Of a stretch of DNA of 64,000 nucleotides, positions 49,523 through 63,809 are shown piece by piece. A model generated the notes under the pieces. That model did not search any database. It saw only the letters and a list, made by a program, of their open reading frames with translations, and was not told where the DNA came from. The position numbers were made by a program, and so were the translations under genes. Each line of letters begins with the position of its first letter. Positions within the stretch are counted from its first letter, which is position 1. Origin of the DNA: Ziziphus jujuba (Eukaryota; Streptophyta; Magnoliopsida; Rosales; Rhamnaceae); assembly GCF_031755915.1 (NCBI RefSeq), contig NC_083387.1:10499001-10563000 (forward strand), in the 5' to 3' direction.

Positions 49523-50644
49523 ATGGGAAGCCATATGAGCAAGAGAATCTCAGAAACAGCCTCTGCTATCAATCTCAACACCAATTTACACTACACAACT
49601 GAGTTGAGCTCTTATGAAGCTGCTTGCAAGGTTGACGAAGACTTGCAGTCCTTTGACACCAATCTTCAAGCACGAACCAATCAGGTAATCAACACCCTTG
49701 CTGTAGGTGTTGAAGTTCGAGCCCTTTCATTCGATTCCCTCAAAGAAGTCACAGAATGCCTGTTGGAGATGAACCAGGAGGTTGTGAAAGTAATCTTGGA
49801 ATGCAAGAAAGACATATGGAAGAATCAAGAATTGTTTGAGCTTGTGGAGGAGTATTTCGAGAACAGTTTGCAGACTCTAGATTTCTGCACCGCATTGGAA
49901 AAGTGCCTGAAACGAGCCCGTGACAGCCAGTTGCTGATTCTTGTGGCGCTTCAACAGTTCGAGGAAGAAACCGAAGTGGGTGAGAAACGGTATGTAAAAA
50001 CTCTGGAGGAATTGAAGAATTTTAAAGCTGCTGGTGACCCTTTCACTGAAGAATTCTTCCAGATATTCCAATCTGTTTACAAGCAGCAGATTCAAATGCT
50101 TGAGAAATTGCAACTCCGAAAGAACAAAATCGATAAGAAGCTCAAATCTATACATGCTTGGAGGAAAGTCTCCAGCATGATATTTGTAGCCACTTTTGCT
50201 GCTGTTTTGCTTTGTTCAGTTGTTGCAGCAGCTATGGCTGCTCCTCCTGTTGCTTCAGCTTTAGCTGCTGCTACTTCTATCCCATTGGGATCAATGGGGA
50301 AGTGGATTGACTCTTTGTGGAAAAACTATGAAAATGCATTGAAGGGCCAGAAGGAAGTGATAAGCTCAATGCAAGTAGGTACCTATGTTGCCATTAAGGA
50401 CCTGGATAGCATTCGGGTTCTCATCGACCGTTTGGAAATAGAGATTGAATCTCTTTTGCAGACCGCCGGTTTTGCAATCGAAGAAGAAGCTGTGAAGGTT
50501 GGAATTGAAGAGATTAGGAAGAAGCTAAAAGTGTTCATGAAGAATGTTGAAGATTTGGGTGTGCAAGCCGATATATGTAGCAGAGACATTAGGAGGGCAA
50601 GAACTGTGGTTCTGCAGAGGATCATAAAAAACCCCAACAACTGA
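49523..50644 (+). CDS. UPF0496 (DUF677) family protein
   Basis: Intronless coding region of 373 residues starting [14 protein letters not shown]; the frame extends upstream of 49523 without an ATG. Length fits plant UPF0496 proteins (about 370-390). Opens with the family's Tyr-Glu-Ala-Ala-Cys region ([13 protein letters not shown], residues 29-41), then helical, Glu/Lys-rich coiled-coil-like sequence (70-215), a hydrophobic segment [20 protein letters not shown] at 219-238 continuing as Ala-rich to ~256, which may be one or two membrane passes, and a second helical half ending [11 protein letters not shown]. Members include the Arabidopsis AT14A-like proteins, linked to cell wall-plasma membrane-cytoskeleton attachment, but biochemical function is not established for most, so no function is assigned. 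Confidence 0.88.
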   Translation: MGSHMSKRISETASAINLNTNLHYTTELSSYEAACKVDEDLQSFDTNLQARTNQVINTLAVGVEVRALSFDSLKEVTECLLEMNQEVVKVILECKKDIWKNQELFELVEEYFENSLQTLDFCTALEKCLKRARDSQLLILVALQQFEEETEVGEKRYVKTLEELKNFKAAGDPFTEEFFQIFQSVYKQQIQMLEKLQLRKNKIDKKLKSIHAWRKVSSMIFVATFAAVLLCSVVAAAMAAPPVASALAAATSIPLGSMGKWIDSLWKNYENALKGQKEVISSMQVGTYVAIKDLDSIRVLIDRLEIEIESLLQTAGFAIEEEAVKVGIEEIRKKLKVFMKNVEDLGVQADICSRDIRRARTVVLQRIIKNPNN

Positions 50645-52784
50645 AAAATGAAACCGGGTTCCTTGTATTGATAAACTGGCTTGAGAAAGTTACCAAAATT
50701 TATGTAGTTCATTTATATATATCTATTTATGTTTTATGGTAAGATTCATTGATTCTTAATTAGATTTGTATAAGAGAAAAGCAGGCAATTGAATTCTCAT
50801 GTTTTAGAAAAAGTGCTGCAAAGACTAATTATTCTGTTTTCATATACTTTCTCTGTGCTTGGGAAACAACTGATCTAAAGCTATATTTATGACGATGTTT
50901 ATGGTTTTGAATCTGAATTTTTGATTACCATATCATACATTACGCTTTATTTGTCATTCTTTGCTTCATAGAGATCTATAAATGTTATTGGATTGAAGAC
51001 TATTGACATCATTGACATGATTTTCAATTAAGTTTTTATAAAAGTCTTTGACACCTAATAGTTTAAATTTTTAGGATTAGTCATAATAATCTTGTCTAAA
51101 TAAATTCTCAGCTTAAGCTTTTGAAATTGTCGATAACTTAAACAGGGATAAGTGAGCTTTACCATTGAAAATGGCCCAAGTAAAACGGTGGACTTGGTCT
51201 ATCATCTAAACCTAACCATGGAATAATCAGCTGCGAACTGAAAATTCAGGCCAAATTCCTTTTATTTTATTGAACCTAACAAGTGTCAAATATGTTTCAA
51301 GATTTTCTTAGATAGTTTTACTATATACAGTAGCAAGGAAAAGAAGAAGGTTCAGAAGAAATGGTCTTATCCTGTAAAAGTAGAATAATAAAAAAAGCAA
51401 GGGTCAGAAAAGCCTGGTTAATAATAATAATAATAATTTAAAAAAATATGAAAAGAAAAGAAAATATCTGTTCCCTTGATGCAGACCATTCATGTTGCAT
51501 AACAGGAGTTTTCCTCTTTGGATTCCATAAAGGAAGCTGGGACTACTCAGACATGATGGTTATTTTTGTGACAGAAAGTCATTTTGACATTTTCCTGTGA
51601 ATTCTCAACAACCAAACAATCCTTGACACTTGAGCAAGTGTTTGGTATGGTTAAATCGTTATCCTTACTTTTATCATTTTTAGGCACCTTCAATCTATAT
51701 CAAGGAAAATGCAGAGAGACTTGGTCGCAGTGATAATCTTATTCTTTGCTGGCAAGGAAAAAGGCAGCTATATTTTTTTCCTTCCAATTTCTAGGATTCC
51801 AAAAGGGAACAAATCCTCTGTTTCAAGCTACATCATGGTGCATTCTGTTGCCTCAGTCGCATTTTCTCCTTATTTCTTTCTCTCCCAGACAAGTAGAGGA
51901 CCAAAATGAAATGTCAAATGTAACCATTAGAAAATCACTGCCTGTACAAGTTTTTGAATATGTCACTTCCTATCTTTATTTTATTTTATCTTATTTATTT
52001 TTCTTCAGTGAATGTCACTTCCTATCTTGTTGCTTGAGTTTCAAAAATCAAAATGCTAAATAGTTTTATAAATTTCTCGAATATCACATCCAACCATCGA
52101 TTTTGATTTTTTGGTAAGCAGTCATTTTTGCTTATAGAAAATGGTACATTTCGCACCCAAAAAAAAAAAAAAAAAAAAGAAGTGTTTCTAATGTGAGGCA
52201 CGTTTTAATACTTGTATCGAGAATCCAAAATAATCTGATCAATAATTGAACATAAGCATCTTGGGTTAAGAACTAGTATGCTTCTCTTGTCTGCCACCTT
52301 TTGGTCCACTTCCACCATTCTAGTATGGTTTATGCCTGAAATTTTACACCAACTAGAGAAATGGAGTTCAAGTCATGCCCGAAGATCAAAAGGAAAATAT
52401 TCTGAAAGCAGAAAATAATAATAATAATAAATAAATAAAAAAGAAGATCCAAGGAATGAGAAATAGAACGCACAAATTCCTGAAACCTCAAATCAGTTTT
52501 TTTTTTTTTTTTTCTTTTGCATTTTAAATTTATGTTATGTTGAATAATTTGAAACTTGGTCCAAGTGGTGGGAGAAAAATTCATGTTATAATGTTTACAA
52601 CGTGAGTATAATCACATGCTACCAACACAAATGTATCCCATGAAGCACTTGTATCAGCATTGTTAATAGAGAGCCATCCACATCATAGACCATCCAATGA
52701 ACCCAAAAAAAAAAAAAATTGACCTTCCATCATGAAATCCTATGGGCCCCAGAACCCACATTAGAATTACAAACATAAAGAGAA
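50645..52784. other. Spacer between convergent UPF0496 and LPAT genes
   Basis: No gene recognised. Contains a small (AAT)n run near 51419-51436, a 19-A run near 52160 and a T-run near 52498. Open frames at 51709-52063 show no family features. Confidence 0.6.
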
Positions 52785-55167
52785 CTAGGATGATTTGCCA
52801 TTAAACATAGCTCTAAAAAGGTGAAAAATTGGTAATGGTTGAATGTTAAAATAGGTTGCAGATGTGAGATATGCACAGACCAAAGACACATAGACTTTGA
52901 ACCAGATGGACAAGAAAAATGTGGAATAGGTACATATGCCAGTCAAAAGAACTACCATTGAAAAATTAACAAGGCACTTCACAGTAGAGAGCTCCCCTTC
53001 TGTCCCTTGCTGAGGGAAATGACCTTGAGAATGAAAACCAGAAAGCAACTCGTCCTTGAGATGGAATTGATTTACTAACCATGTAGTAACCTTTTCTTCA
53101 GATGTTGGGATGTCGTCGAGCGGGATACGTCGAACATGCATATGGACTTCAGAAGGATCCAACCCAAAAGCATTGTCCAAGAAAGTTGGACAGCGATGCT
53201 TGTAACCAATAGTCACATCATAAACTGCAGTGCATAAAAAAAATAAAGTAACACTATAAGATGATGAAGAGAAGCTAGAAGACACATTCAACTTTCAAAT
53301 AATATAGCATATGGGACTAGCAAATCCACCGGACACAGTAAAGTTTATAAACTACCATGGTTTTCTAGTAAGCATGAGTCCAGAAATTAAAGCTTGAATA
53401 TGTTATTGTTAACATTGAATAGGTACAAGCATTTATCACCAACAGTGAGGAAACAAAATACCAGGAACTTATAGACGCAAGGCACATTAAATGATACAAT
53501 TTGAGTGGATTATAGCAAATATAAAGCAATTAAGTAACAAATGAAATCCTACAGATGATGCGTACATGATTTGTGCTTCATATTTCAATTGATAAAGGTT
53601 AAACTCAGACACTAAAAATATTAAATTTTTGAGAAAATATAATTTAATGACAGATATTCTTTTTCTGCACAGACCAGCAATAAAACCAAGATGGATGATC
53701 CAAAACATGAGAGTCCAGCAAAATTCTTCTCAGCCTTGAATTGATAAGATTCCATGAGCTAGTTGAGTAACAGAGTACTTGATTGGTTCATACAAATGGC
53801 AGAAAGCTATATGAATAGGATCAGGAAAGCTGTGTAAGGTTTTAAGTCATCCATATTGTTGAAGGAAAGATGGTTGCATTCTCATAACCAAGATAACATA
53901 CTTCATTTATTCTGTGCTATTGATGGTTGGATTCTCATAACTGAGAAAACATACTTCATTTATTCTGTGCCATTTACTTGACATTGTTCACTACATAAAT
54001 GAATGAAAGAATTTAAAAATCGTAATAGCATAAACAAGTAGGGGGAAATAATAGAAAAATAACCGAACCTGCATCCAGAGATTCCCTCAAATCTTCTAAA
54101 CAAGCATAGAAACCCTTAGTTTTTGGAATCAACACATGGTTTAGGATAGGTAACCCGTTTTCAGCAGCATATTTCTGACTACGAATGCACTTCTGCTCGC
54201 TGCACAAACCAGTCAAGGAGATATACAACCTTAATTGACTTTACATAACATGAAATGGGAAGACATTCAATCATAATACTCTATGTTTACTAATTAAGAT
54301 CCAAGACAATATATTCCACTAGATTTCACAATCTAGAATTTACACTTGCATCTGGTTTTTTGATGATATATTTCCATCTTTTTGCTCCTTAAACTTAAGA
54401 GAGAATCCACATATATCTAAACTCTAAATTGAACCTTTTGATGGTCTCTGCAGAATCAACAATAGCAGCTGCTGAGAGAATGGTTTCATATGCTGCCTAT
54501 AGAATTCTAAATGATCTAGTCGAATATACTGAGTGGACATAAAAGCAAAATAAAATAAAAACCATCAACAACAAACAACAAACAAATAAACTAGAGTATT
54601 AAGAAATTACGTGAAATCTGTGCCTTCTGGGAAAAGAGCAAGCCAGAGAGGATCCCGCAGATCCTTAAAAGTTGAAAGCATTTGGTGCATGATAGGTCCA
54701 TCAACCTCCCACTTCCTTTGGACAGGTATAAACTCCAATATTTGAAATGACCAACCAAATATGGGTAGTTTCATCAAACTGCTTTTGAGTATATACCTTA
54801 TGTATCCAAGTTGTCCCTTCCGCCATGCCAGGTCCCACAAGTACATCCAATCAACCTCGGTTCGATGGTTTGCAATAAGTAAAATGCGTTTCTTAGGATC
54901 AACAGTTTCTCCAGAAAAAATTACTTTGGTCTTGTTTATCTTTTCAAAAAGGAAAGGCCACAAGGCTAACCAAGCACCAAAGAAGAAAGATGTCACTTTC
55001 CTGCTGTAATGTATGCTGAAAAATCGAATTACAACAGCACCGAAAAAGCCAAAATATACTAGCATCATAAATGCTGTCAAAAATAGCACAAATAAACACA
55101 ACACACCCCTAACCAATCTTAGCGGAGTTAAAGCATTGCGAGCTGTTCCATCATTATGAACTTCCAT
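52785..55167 (-). CDS. 1-acyl-sn-glycerol-3-phosphate acyltransferase, LPAT4/5 type
   Basis: Three coding exons on the minus strand: 54611-55167, 54069-54199 and 52785-53224 (stop TAG). Junctions are donor TTCAC/GTAATT, acceptor TTTGTGCAG/CGAG, donor GATGCAG/GTTCGG and acceptor CACTGCAG/TTTATG; phases agree and give 375 residues, the size of Arabidopsis LPAT5. Acylates lysophosphatidic acid to phosphatidic acid, presumably at the ER. Motifs: NHRTEVD (residues 100-106, the NHX4D catalytic His/Asp) and FPEGTD (179-184). N-terminal hydrophobic segments at about 20-50 and 60-74; a C-terminal hydrophobic pair lies in exon 3. The ATG at 55165-55167 begins MEVHNDG; upstream in-frame codons lack ATG. 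Next to the PLAA-like gene; from memory this neighbourhood also exists in Arabidopsis (At3g18850/At3g18860). Confidence 0.93.
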
Positions 55168-56196
55168 ATTCACTCAAACCTAATAACAACTACCTGTCAA
55201 AGGTAGTTGCACAGCTTTTCTTCTCTTATGTCTCAATCCCCAAATGCTCAGCGAACACTATAGATAAAGCAGATTTAAACAAGCTTTCAGAAGCATAACC
55301 ACAGTTAGATCAACTTCTTAAGGATTAAGCAGCAATCGTCACTATACAATCCCATCAGAAAATAAATGCTGACAAGGTTTGCAACAGCATCACAGTGACA
55401 GTCAATGTAATAAAGCCGTTAGAGAAGCTGAAGGAGTCAGTACAGTAAATATTTACCCTGCATAAAGAAATTCAACAAGAGATGCAGCAATCAATCATGC
55501 GTAATTAACATAAATAAGTGGTATGAAACTGAATTACAGATCGAATGGCAAAAAACAGCATATAGAAACACTTTCAACAGCCTACAGGGCCTCAACACGT
55601 CCATCGTTTCTATGGTGCTTTAGTGACAATTCCTAACATATGCTAGCTCCTACCTTGAAACATAGAATATAATGAAGGGCAGTTTTGCTGCGGATCACAG
55701 TCTTGAAGACAGATAAGAGAATAGATTGGGCAGAAAAGCATCTATTCAAGGTATAGCTCATCATTCATAGAACTTCTTGCAAGTTCACACTCAAGTCCCA
55801 ATGTATTAATCCCAATGCGTCAAGTATTCAAACTTTCAAAGCATTTCCATTTTTTCTCAAGAAAATCATTCAACCTTTGTACTCATAATAGTCAAAGCCA
55901 ATCAGATTAAAATTCTCAAATCTAACCCATATTCAAATTAAATCTACCATTCAGACTTTACTATGTGAACCAAAAACTTCATTTTTACTCTTGAAATTCC
56001 AAAACCATGCATGTTTTTATGATGGACAGTTTAAATTACTTCCTATGCAACTCAATAAACACATGGAAACATAGCCTCAGTGGGTAATAAGCCAACAATA
56101 CTCTTAATCTAAATCATTAATATGGATCTGAATCCGACTTTTGCTAACCAATGGTTCCTGAAAGAAACTGCAAGGGCGATAAAAATAAATAATATA

Positions 56197-56228
<32 letters not shown>

Positions 56229-56640
56229 ATATATGCTTGATTTCCGAGAAAACCAAGTTAAAGAACTCAAGTCAGCAAGAAAACCAAACAAAATACAAAA
56301 AACCCAAGAAACCCATCTGTTTGTTAAGAAGGAAAAATAAAATGATGAAAGAAGATTCAAAAGTTTCTCATGTGTGTGGGCAGTTTTCTCAACAACCAAA
56401 CGGATCTTTTTAAGGAATATGAATCACAGAACCAGAAATTAAAAAAAAAAAAAAAATGAATAAAAATAATACAAAAGAATTATACCTCGGATGTATGAGC
56501 TTTTGCAAATGGGCTCTTAACGGCCAAAACTTATTATTCCAGAAACTTTTAATTGTTTTTTATTATTTATTTGAATAGCTTCTGTAACACTGGTTTCTGA
56601 ACTCTCAGCTCGGGAGCTTCAAAAGGTTTTAGAGTGTGGA
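55168..56640 (-). other. LPAT 5'UTR, probable 5'UTR intron and promoter-proximal exon
   Basis: On the minus strand a donor-like CATCCGAG/GTATAATT lies at 56486/56487, and an acceptor-like CCTTTGACAG/GTAG about 20-30 bases before the ATG (near 55190). A ~1.3-kb 5'UTR intron would join these. The transcription start is not resolved. An (AT)n run at 56201-56225 lies in the intron. Confidence 0.45.
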
Positions 56641-58771
56641 TGGACGGTTATAAAATGAGGCTCACAAAATTCCTGAAATTACGATTCTACCAACAATGAG
56701 ATAATTCCACAACAGACCGCTATTTGGGAAAAATATGGTGTGACCAATTATTAACATCGTCTTATCAATAAAATGAGTCACATCATATTATTATTTATAA
56801 AATAACTAATATTTTAAGATTATGTTACTTATTTTTAAGATTATATCACTTATTTATGTATCATGTTATTGATTTTATTTTAAAATTAATATAATTGAAG
56901 AAAAACCCCCCAATAATGGTTTTTTTAATTATAAAGTTAAAAAAATTAGTTACATCTATTTAATTTTTTCATAATTACATATAAATTTTATATTTTTTTA
57001 AAGAAAAAAAAAAGTCACCCCATATTTATTTGTTAGTTTTTAATAAGCTAATTTTATTTTTTAAAAGACATTATTATATATTGTTATGATATTATTTAAT
57101 TATAAAATATTAAATTTTAATTTAGTGATAAAAATAATAAATAAATATACAATTTTTTTAAAAAAAAAAATAATGATAATTTTTTAAAAATAAAATTTAA
57201 ATATAATTAGGATAAAATTAAAAGAATTTTAATCAATAATTTATTGTAAAAATTTGCAATTGAAAATTCTGTTTAAGGTCACTATGGTAAAATTGATGAA
57301 TCACACGTCAACCTGGTTGCGTGTATTCCTCGAATTTTCCTCCTTCCATTTTTCTTCGTATGAAATGACAGTTATAAGACGTACAATTGTCAAAGAGTTA
57401 ATGTTTGTAAATCTTATTTACCTGAAACTTTTCTTATTTATTTTAATTAGTTACTTTTGGAAAATGAATAATTTTTTAGAGGGTTAGAAGTCAATTTTTT
57501 ATAAGAATAAAATATTTTTTAAGAATTGTGTAAAAGTATTGTATGATTGTGGTAAAGTTGGTTGTAGTGATTATAGAGTTAGAGAAATGGGACGTGAAAC
57601 TTTTCAATGTCATCATTAGTTCCAAAGTCCAACATAGTGATAATTCTGTTTTTTTTTTTTTTAAAAAAAAAAAAAAACAATGTGATTTTTTGAAATTTTA
57701 ATATTAAAATTCTGATGGAAAAATGCTAAAAACATCACTGTCAGAATTTTAATCATCGCAGAGGCGGCTTGTTTGAAGGGCAAAATTTTTTTAATTTTGA
57801 TATTGCAATTGTTTGTTTTTTATTTTTTATTAATATTTGACAACAAAAATACTAAAATAGCAGTGTTAAAATATTAACCCAAACTAATAATAAAAATAAT
57901 GATTAATTTATTTAATTATTTTTGGGTTCTATATATATTTACCAAATTCAAAACAAACTTAAAAAAGCCAGTTATTATTATGTTATATGAGATGTTAAAT
58001 ACGTATCAACAATCAAAATTAAATTTGATAAACACCATCGTTTTTAAATTTTCATTGTTTTGCATGCTATTTGGCATGTTTAAATTAAACCATGACTGTA
58101 TTAGGGTTTTATACATTTTTTACGACATTAATAATGGAATAATACATGTTTAAATTATCCTTATGGTGAAGTTCATTTTCTAAATCCATTTCAATTCTAA
58201 GTTGTTTTGTCAACATTGATTATTCATTTAGCTTATAATTAGTTTTTTTTTTTAATTTTGATTATCCTTCTTAAAAATCATTTTAGCTACTGCCAAGATT
58301 ATTCTCCCTAGCTAATTCAAGCATATGAATATATATATACTATAATTTATGTGAGTTTCCTAAAATATCATTCTTTATTGAAGGTTCAGTAGACTTCAAT
58401 GTTAAATTATTCAAAACATATTAACCAGATTATATTACGTTGTCTATTATATATCAACCAAACAATATAAATATCTTAAATTAATAAGAACTAAACATAC
58501 TTTTAACCTTAATTTTTTTTTTACAATAAAATATATATACAATTTTAATCATTCATTCATATTAATATGATTTATACACATAAATTATTTAATTATTTTA
58601 AATATAATTTTGTTTTTTTGTAATTTTTTAAGAAACGTTTTAAGGTTTAATCTCAACCTTCTAAATAGTGGCTTTACTGCTCAAGCATATGAAGTGAAAC
58701 AGAAAAACATATACTTCTTACAGCATTGACTCAAATTTTCTTGATAAATGTCAACTCTAATATAAACATTC

Positions 58772-58809
<38 letters not shown>

Positions 58810-60470
58810 AGGTTAAAGCCATATTACATCCATTTTAAAGCCTCGAATATAAAGGATATATTGGTAAAGTAATGACAATTAATTAGAGAGCAAGCAAAGA
58901 AAAATAATAAAAAAAAAATCATATCATATTCATTGACAATCACAAATGTAAATGACAAATTTGTGAAAGGAACACCAGTTGATTGGAGAATAAGCAAAGT
59001 AAAATAACACCATATGCTTAATAAACTATCAAAATAATTGGAAATATTACAAGAATATACCATCTAACATTTTATTCATACTTAGAGTATTGTCATAGAA
59101 TAGCAATTAATTCTGATAAAAAAAAAAAAGAAGAAGAAATATTTGCGTGGTGTTTCCAATGCCTCTACAACTCGGATTTTAATAAATGGCAAAAATGGAT
59201 GTCTGGGATTTCTAAATGGCTAAATTAATTTTTTTCCTATTTTGATATTTTCATTTTTGTTACTTAAAAATTCCTTTCATAAAAAATTTTCCCCACTTAA
59301 ATGTTTTGAATTATTTTCCTATTTTGCCAAGTAAAAATTTATATCTATTTAAATGTTTTCCCCAATTTAATCGTTTGATTTTTTCCAATATTTAACAACA
59401 AAAAAATAATTTTTTCTCTAATGAAATTTTTTTTTGGTTAATAAAATGATTTTTCTATTTTGATTTGGCTATTTTTAAATACCAATTAGTCATTTCATTC
59501 ATTTTTACCACTTGTTTACATTTGAATAGAAAAAACTTTATAAAAGAAGATGGTTTTAAATTTAAATGGAAGGACTTTGTACAGAGAGGTGGTTTAGATA
59601 TTTTGCCACTTGTTTAAATTTGAATGATACAGGAAGGAGGTTTAAAGATGTCTGATTTTTCTCCACGTTGTTGTCTATTTTCATCTATATTGGATATAAT
59701 TTTTTTAAAAGGAATTGAACATATACAACAAATTTCTATAATTTTTTTTCAAATTTTTCAAATTTATAACCATATAAATGTAGATGTAAAAAATTTACCA
59801 TCTCACATACAAAATTGAACATATACTATTTTTGACATTCACTCGTTGAGTCTCCAAAATGAATGATACTATTCCATCTTAGCTATCAAAGTTCCAAAAA
59901 ATATAAGAATTGTTTGTTTCAAATATATTGTTTAATTTAACCAACACAAACATACTTTGCAATGTTGTAGTCCCAAAAAAAAAATAAAAAAATAAAAAAA
60001 TACCATTTTTATTTTTTGTTTGTTGTTAAAAACTATGCGTACATTAGAAAAGAGAACTTCGTCATAAAATAAAAATATGGATTTGAAACTAACGGATTGA
60101 CTTTTTGATAGCTGTATGTCCTTTTTTATTTTTTATTTTATATCAATAAAATTCATGGACAATAATTAATTATTATTTCTTCTCAATCTCTCTTCAATCA
60201 AAATCAAAACTCATATGATTCCCTATATATATATATATATATAAAAATAGTTATAAGGAAAAAATACAAGTCGACAACTTAACCAAATACAAGCTAGAAA
60301 TTAATTCCATTTTTCACTATGCCAGGTAATCCCCTAAATTAAAAAAACAAATTTTAATTTATTTTATTTTTTATTATTATTAACTTTTTCTACAAAGTGA
60401 ATAACTTTGGTTTTGATCGTAACAAAGAAATTTTTTTTTTTTTTTTTTAATTTCTTGAATTTTTTAAATT
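56641..60470. other. AT-rich intergenic region between divergent LPAT and PLAA genes
   Basis: Very AT-rich, no protein gene seen. Microsatellites (AT)n at 58780-58803 and 60223-60242; many A/T homopolymers. Open frames here are short and unremarkable. Must contain the upstream promoter of the PLAA-like gene at its right edge. Confidence 0.6.
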
Positions 60471-60714
60471 AATTTGATAGAGTTACTTGGAAACTGGAAA
60501 CTGGGAAGGTTTGTGAAGAGTCTGAAACAACTTGGAAAACAAGCAATTTCACAAAACTCTCTCGGAGAGCATTTTCCAATCCAAAAGGCACCATTTTTGT
60601 GCACTTCGAATTCGCACTTTCTTCCTTCTGCTTCTGCTTTCGCTTCGGCTTTGGGTTTCGGAGAAAGACAAACTAGTAAATCGAATTTTGAGTGCCTAAA
60701 ACCCTACCAAACCC
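60471..60714 (+). promoter_or_regulatory. PLAA-like 5' leader region
   Basis: GC rises sharply after the T-run at ~60440, as expected for a transcribed leader. The open frame starting at 60474 is out of frame with the WD40 start and shows no family features. Confidence 0.4.
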
Positions 60715-63700
60715 ATGGACATAGATTTCAAAGAATACCAATTGCGCTGCGAACTCCGTGGCCACGAAGACGATGTAAGATCTCTCATTTACTTTGCTCT
60801 CAAATATTAAGATAACGTTTTTCTTTATTTCGCATACTATGTTCTAAACCCCACAAAGACAGCGAACGAAAAATTCGATTTTTGTGCATGGAATTTACTT
60901 AAAAATGGCGTATACTGTGTTAGGTTCGTGGGATTTGTGTGTGTGGTAATGTGGGTATTGCCACTTCGTCCCGGGACCGAACCGTGAGGTTGTGGTCTTT
61001 GGATCAGTCAGACGAGCGCAAGTACTCGGAGTCCAAAATTCTGCTTGGGCATACGAGTTTTGTTGGGCCATTGGCTTGGATTCCACCCAATGAGGAATAC
61101 CCAGATGGAGGAATTGTGTCCGGAGGCATGGACACGTTGGTTTTGGTCTGGGACTTGAGCACTGGAGAGAAGGTGCACACCCTGAGGGGACATCAATGGC
61201 AGGTCACCGGTCTTGCATTGGATAATGGTGATATTGTCTCATCCTCTGTGGATTGGTGGGTTTTGTATTTTCTTCATTTTAACCCCTTGGAAATTTTCTT
61301 TATTGCCTTGGTTAAATTTTATTGATTTTGTTTTATTAATCTGTATTGTTATTTGTTGGGAAGCCTGGTAATAAAATTGATCTTTCTTCTATGATGACTC
61401 TGTAAATAAGCATGTTTGCCAAGAAATTCTTTGATTAAAGGATCATTTTTTCCATTTTTTTCTCCCAAAATGATTAAATTTCTTTTTTGCTATATTATAA
61501 TGGTAATATACTAGTCTCTTTTTTCGACAATTTTCTTTCATTGTTCATTTCATACAAATGGCAAACTGTTATTTTGGGTTCTCTCTGATTATTCTTCTCA
61601 TTGGACAATCGATGATATCATTTCCTTTTCGCTGTTTTGACTACAGTACTTTAAGAAGGTGGCGAAAGGGCCAGCCAATTGAATCTTGGGAGGCTCATAA
61701 GGCAGCAATCCAAGCAGTTATAAAGTTGCCTTCGGGCGAGATTGTTACAGGTATATAATAACGTGTTGAACGTTAAATCTTATCAGTTCTCTAAAGTCTA
61801 AACCTGTGCCATTGTCTTTTTCATGGCTGATAACCATTCTTTTGTAATGTTATTATCTTATCAGTTCTCTAAAGTCTAAACCTGTGCCATTGTCTTTTTC
61901 ATGGCTGATAACCATTCTTTTGTTAAGTTTTAAAACAATTTTCTTTTTCTTCTTGTAAAAGAAGTAGAGCACAAGAAATACAATGAAGGGAAGGAAAACT
62001 ATGAGTTTCCATTTGGATGTCTAGGATTTCGTTTTATTTTCTTTAGAAGGTCGATGATAGGGTATGCATCAAAGCTTGGGTTAGAGATGCATGATTTTGA
62101 TGTGCATTCATCCACATGGTAGGCATGAAAGAAAACCAAGTTGGTCCTGTTTGATCTTCTTCTTGGCTGTTGACAAGTTAGGTTTATTCTGCATCAGATT
62201 CAAATGCATGTGTCTAATTGATGCTTTGAGCTTATGTTGACTCCTTTTTTTAAATTTTTTTTTGATATTATTGTTATAACAATTCAGGTTCAAGTGACAC
62301 AACCATAAAACTATGGAGAGGAAAGACATGTACACAAACTTTTGTTGGGCATACAGGTTCATTTTTGCTTTATATTTATTCAAACATTTGCTAAGTACGT
62401 AATTTTTAAGTAACTTTTAGATTTTGTCCCTTGTTGCTTATTTAAGAATAAGGATGATAAGAGTGTGTAACTAGTGTAAAAGTGGAATTGTTACATCCTG
62501 ATTATATTACAAGGCAGCAAAAAGTTGATCTAGAAAATTTGTGTTAGATTATGATGCAAATATTGACAATAGGACTTGAAAATGATTTATTTGCTCCATT
62601 GACGTGAATAGTTATGTTCTTTTGGAGATGCACAGTATGGGTTAGTTTTTGAGTAAATTTCATGACAATTAAGTTTTTGGCTTCTCTTTGGACATTTCTA
62701 ATGAAATCAAGGATTTCCTCTTTTTTTTTTTTTTTTTTTTTTTTTGGGGCTGCTTAACTTATGTTTTAAAGATGTTTTGTATAATGGTGCATTATAGTTT
62801 TTGTTTCATTTTCTCTTGTTTTATGTTCTTTTTATCTTTTGATGATTTTTCATCCTTTCTTTGATTATTAGGTTTTGTTTCTTATATAAAAAAAGACTTT
62901 TGGGTCTGCCAAATGGTTCTAAGTCAAACCATGGAGGATAGCTCTTTAAATTAGTTGTTTGAAATCCTCATTGGCAAAAGGTTTATACTGCTTGATTGGG
63001 GTCATACTATCTGTTGCCGCTGAATGCATTTATTTATTATATGTATAGCAAGCGTGTATGTACTTTAAGGATTTTGCAGATACGGTTCGAGGATTGGCTG
63101 TGATGTCTGGTTTGGGAGTTGTCTCCTCATCGCATGATGGGTAAGATTGTTTTTTATTTTCTTGTATAATAATTTTAGCGATTGTTTTTTATTTACTTGT
63201 GTATATAATTTTTAGCTTTGGTTTATGGAGTTAGTTTGTTCTACATTGTTATGAAGTGCATGTCCTATTAGCAATATGGTTAATACCGGGAAAAGAAAAA
63301 ATAAAACATGAAAATAGTAAATTAAAAAAACAAAAAAGAAAACCAAAACATGTAAAAGAATATCAATACACCGTATGTTGCTTGATTAAGAAAAAAACAT
63401 TTAACCTATATTAATATATTATAATGAGTTGTAATTAAATTCCTTTTACCGAATGAAAGCATCTTTTTGGTACTCATTGAAGATGCTGGGAAATGTATGT
63501 TTGATATTAGCCTTTCCATGTTAAGCTATTAGCAAAAATACAACACTTTTTACCTTGGGTTGGAACTTTAGTTTCTCCCCTCGATAATAGTTTATTTTTC
63601 TTTCTTATTCACTGTATTATTTTAGTGAGTTGAGATGCTTCTTTATTAAGTGCCTATGGTTCCAGAATAAAGGAGCTTCATTTTCAACTTTAGAGATCTG

Positions 63701-63772
63701 ATTGCCTGTTATGCTTTTATATCCATGCACGCATCTTTGTTTTTCTAGCTGGATATGTTCTCCATGCTCCCT

Positions 63773-63809
<37 letters not shown>

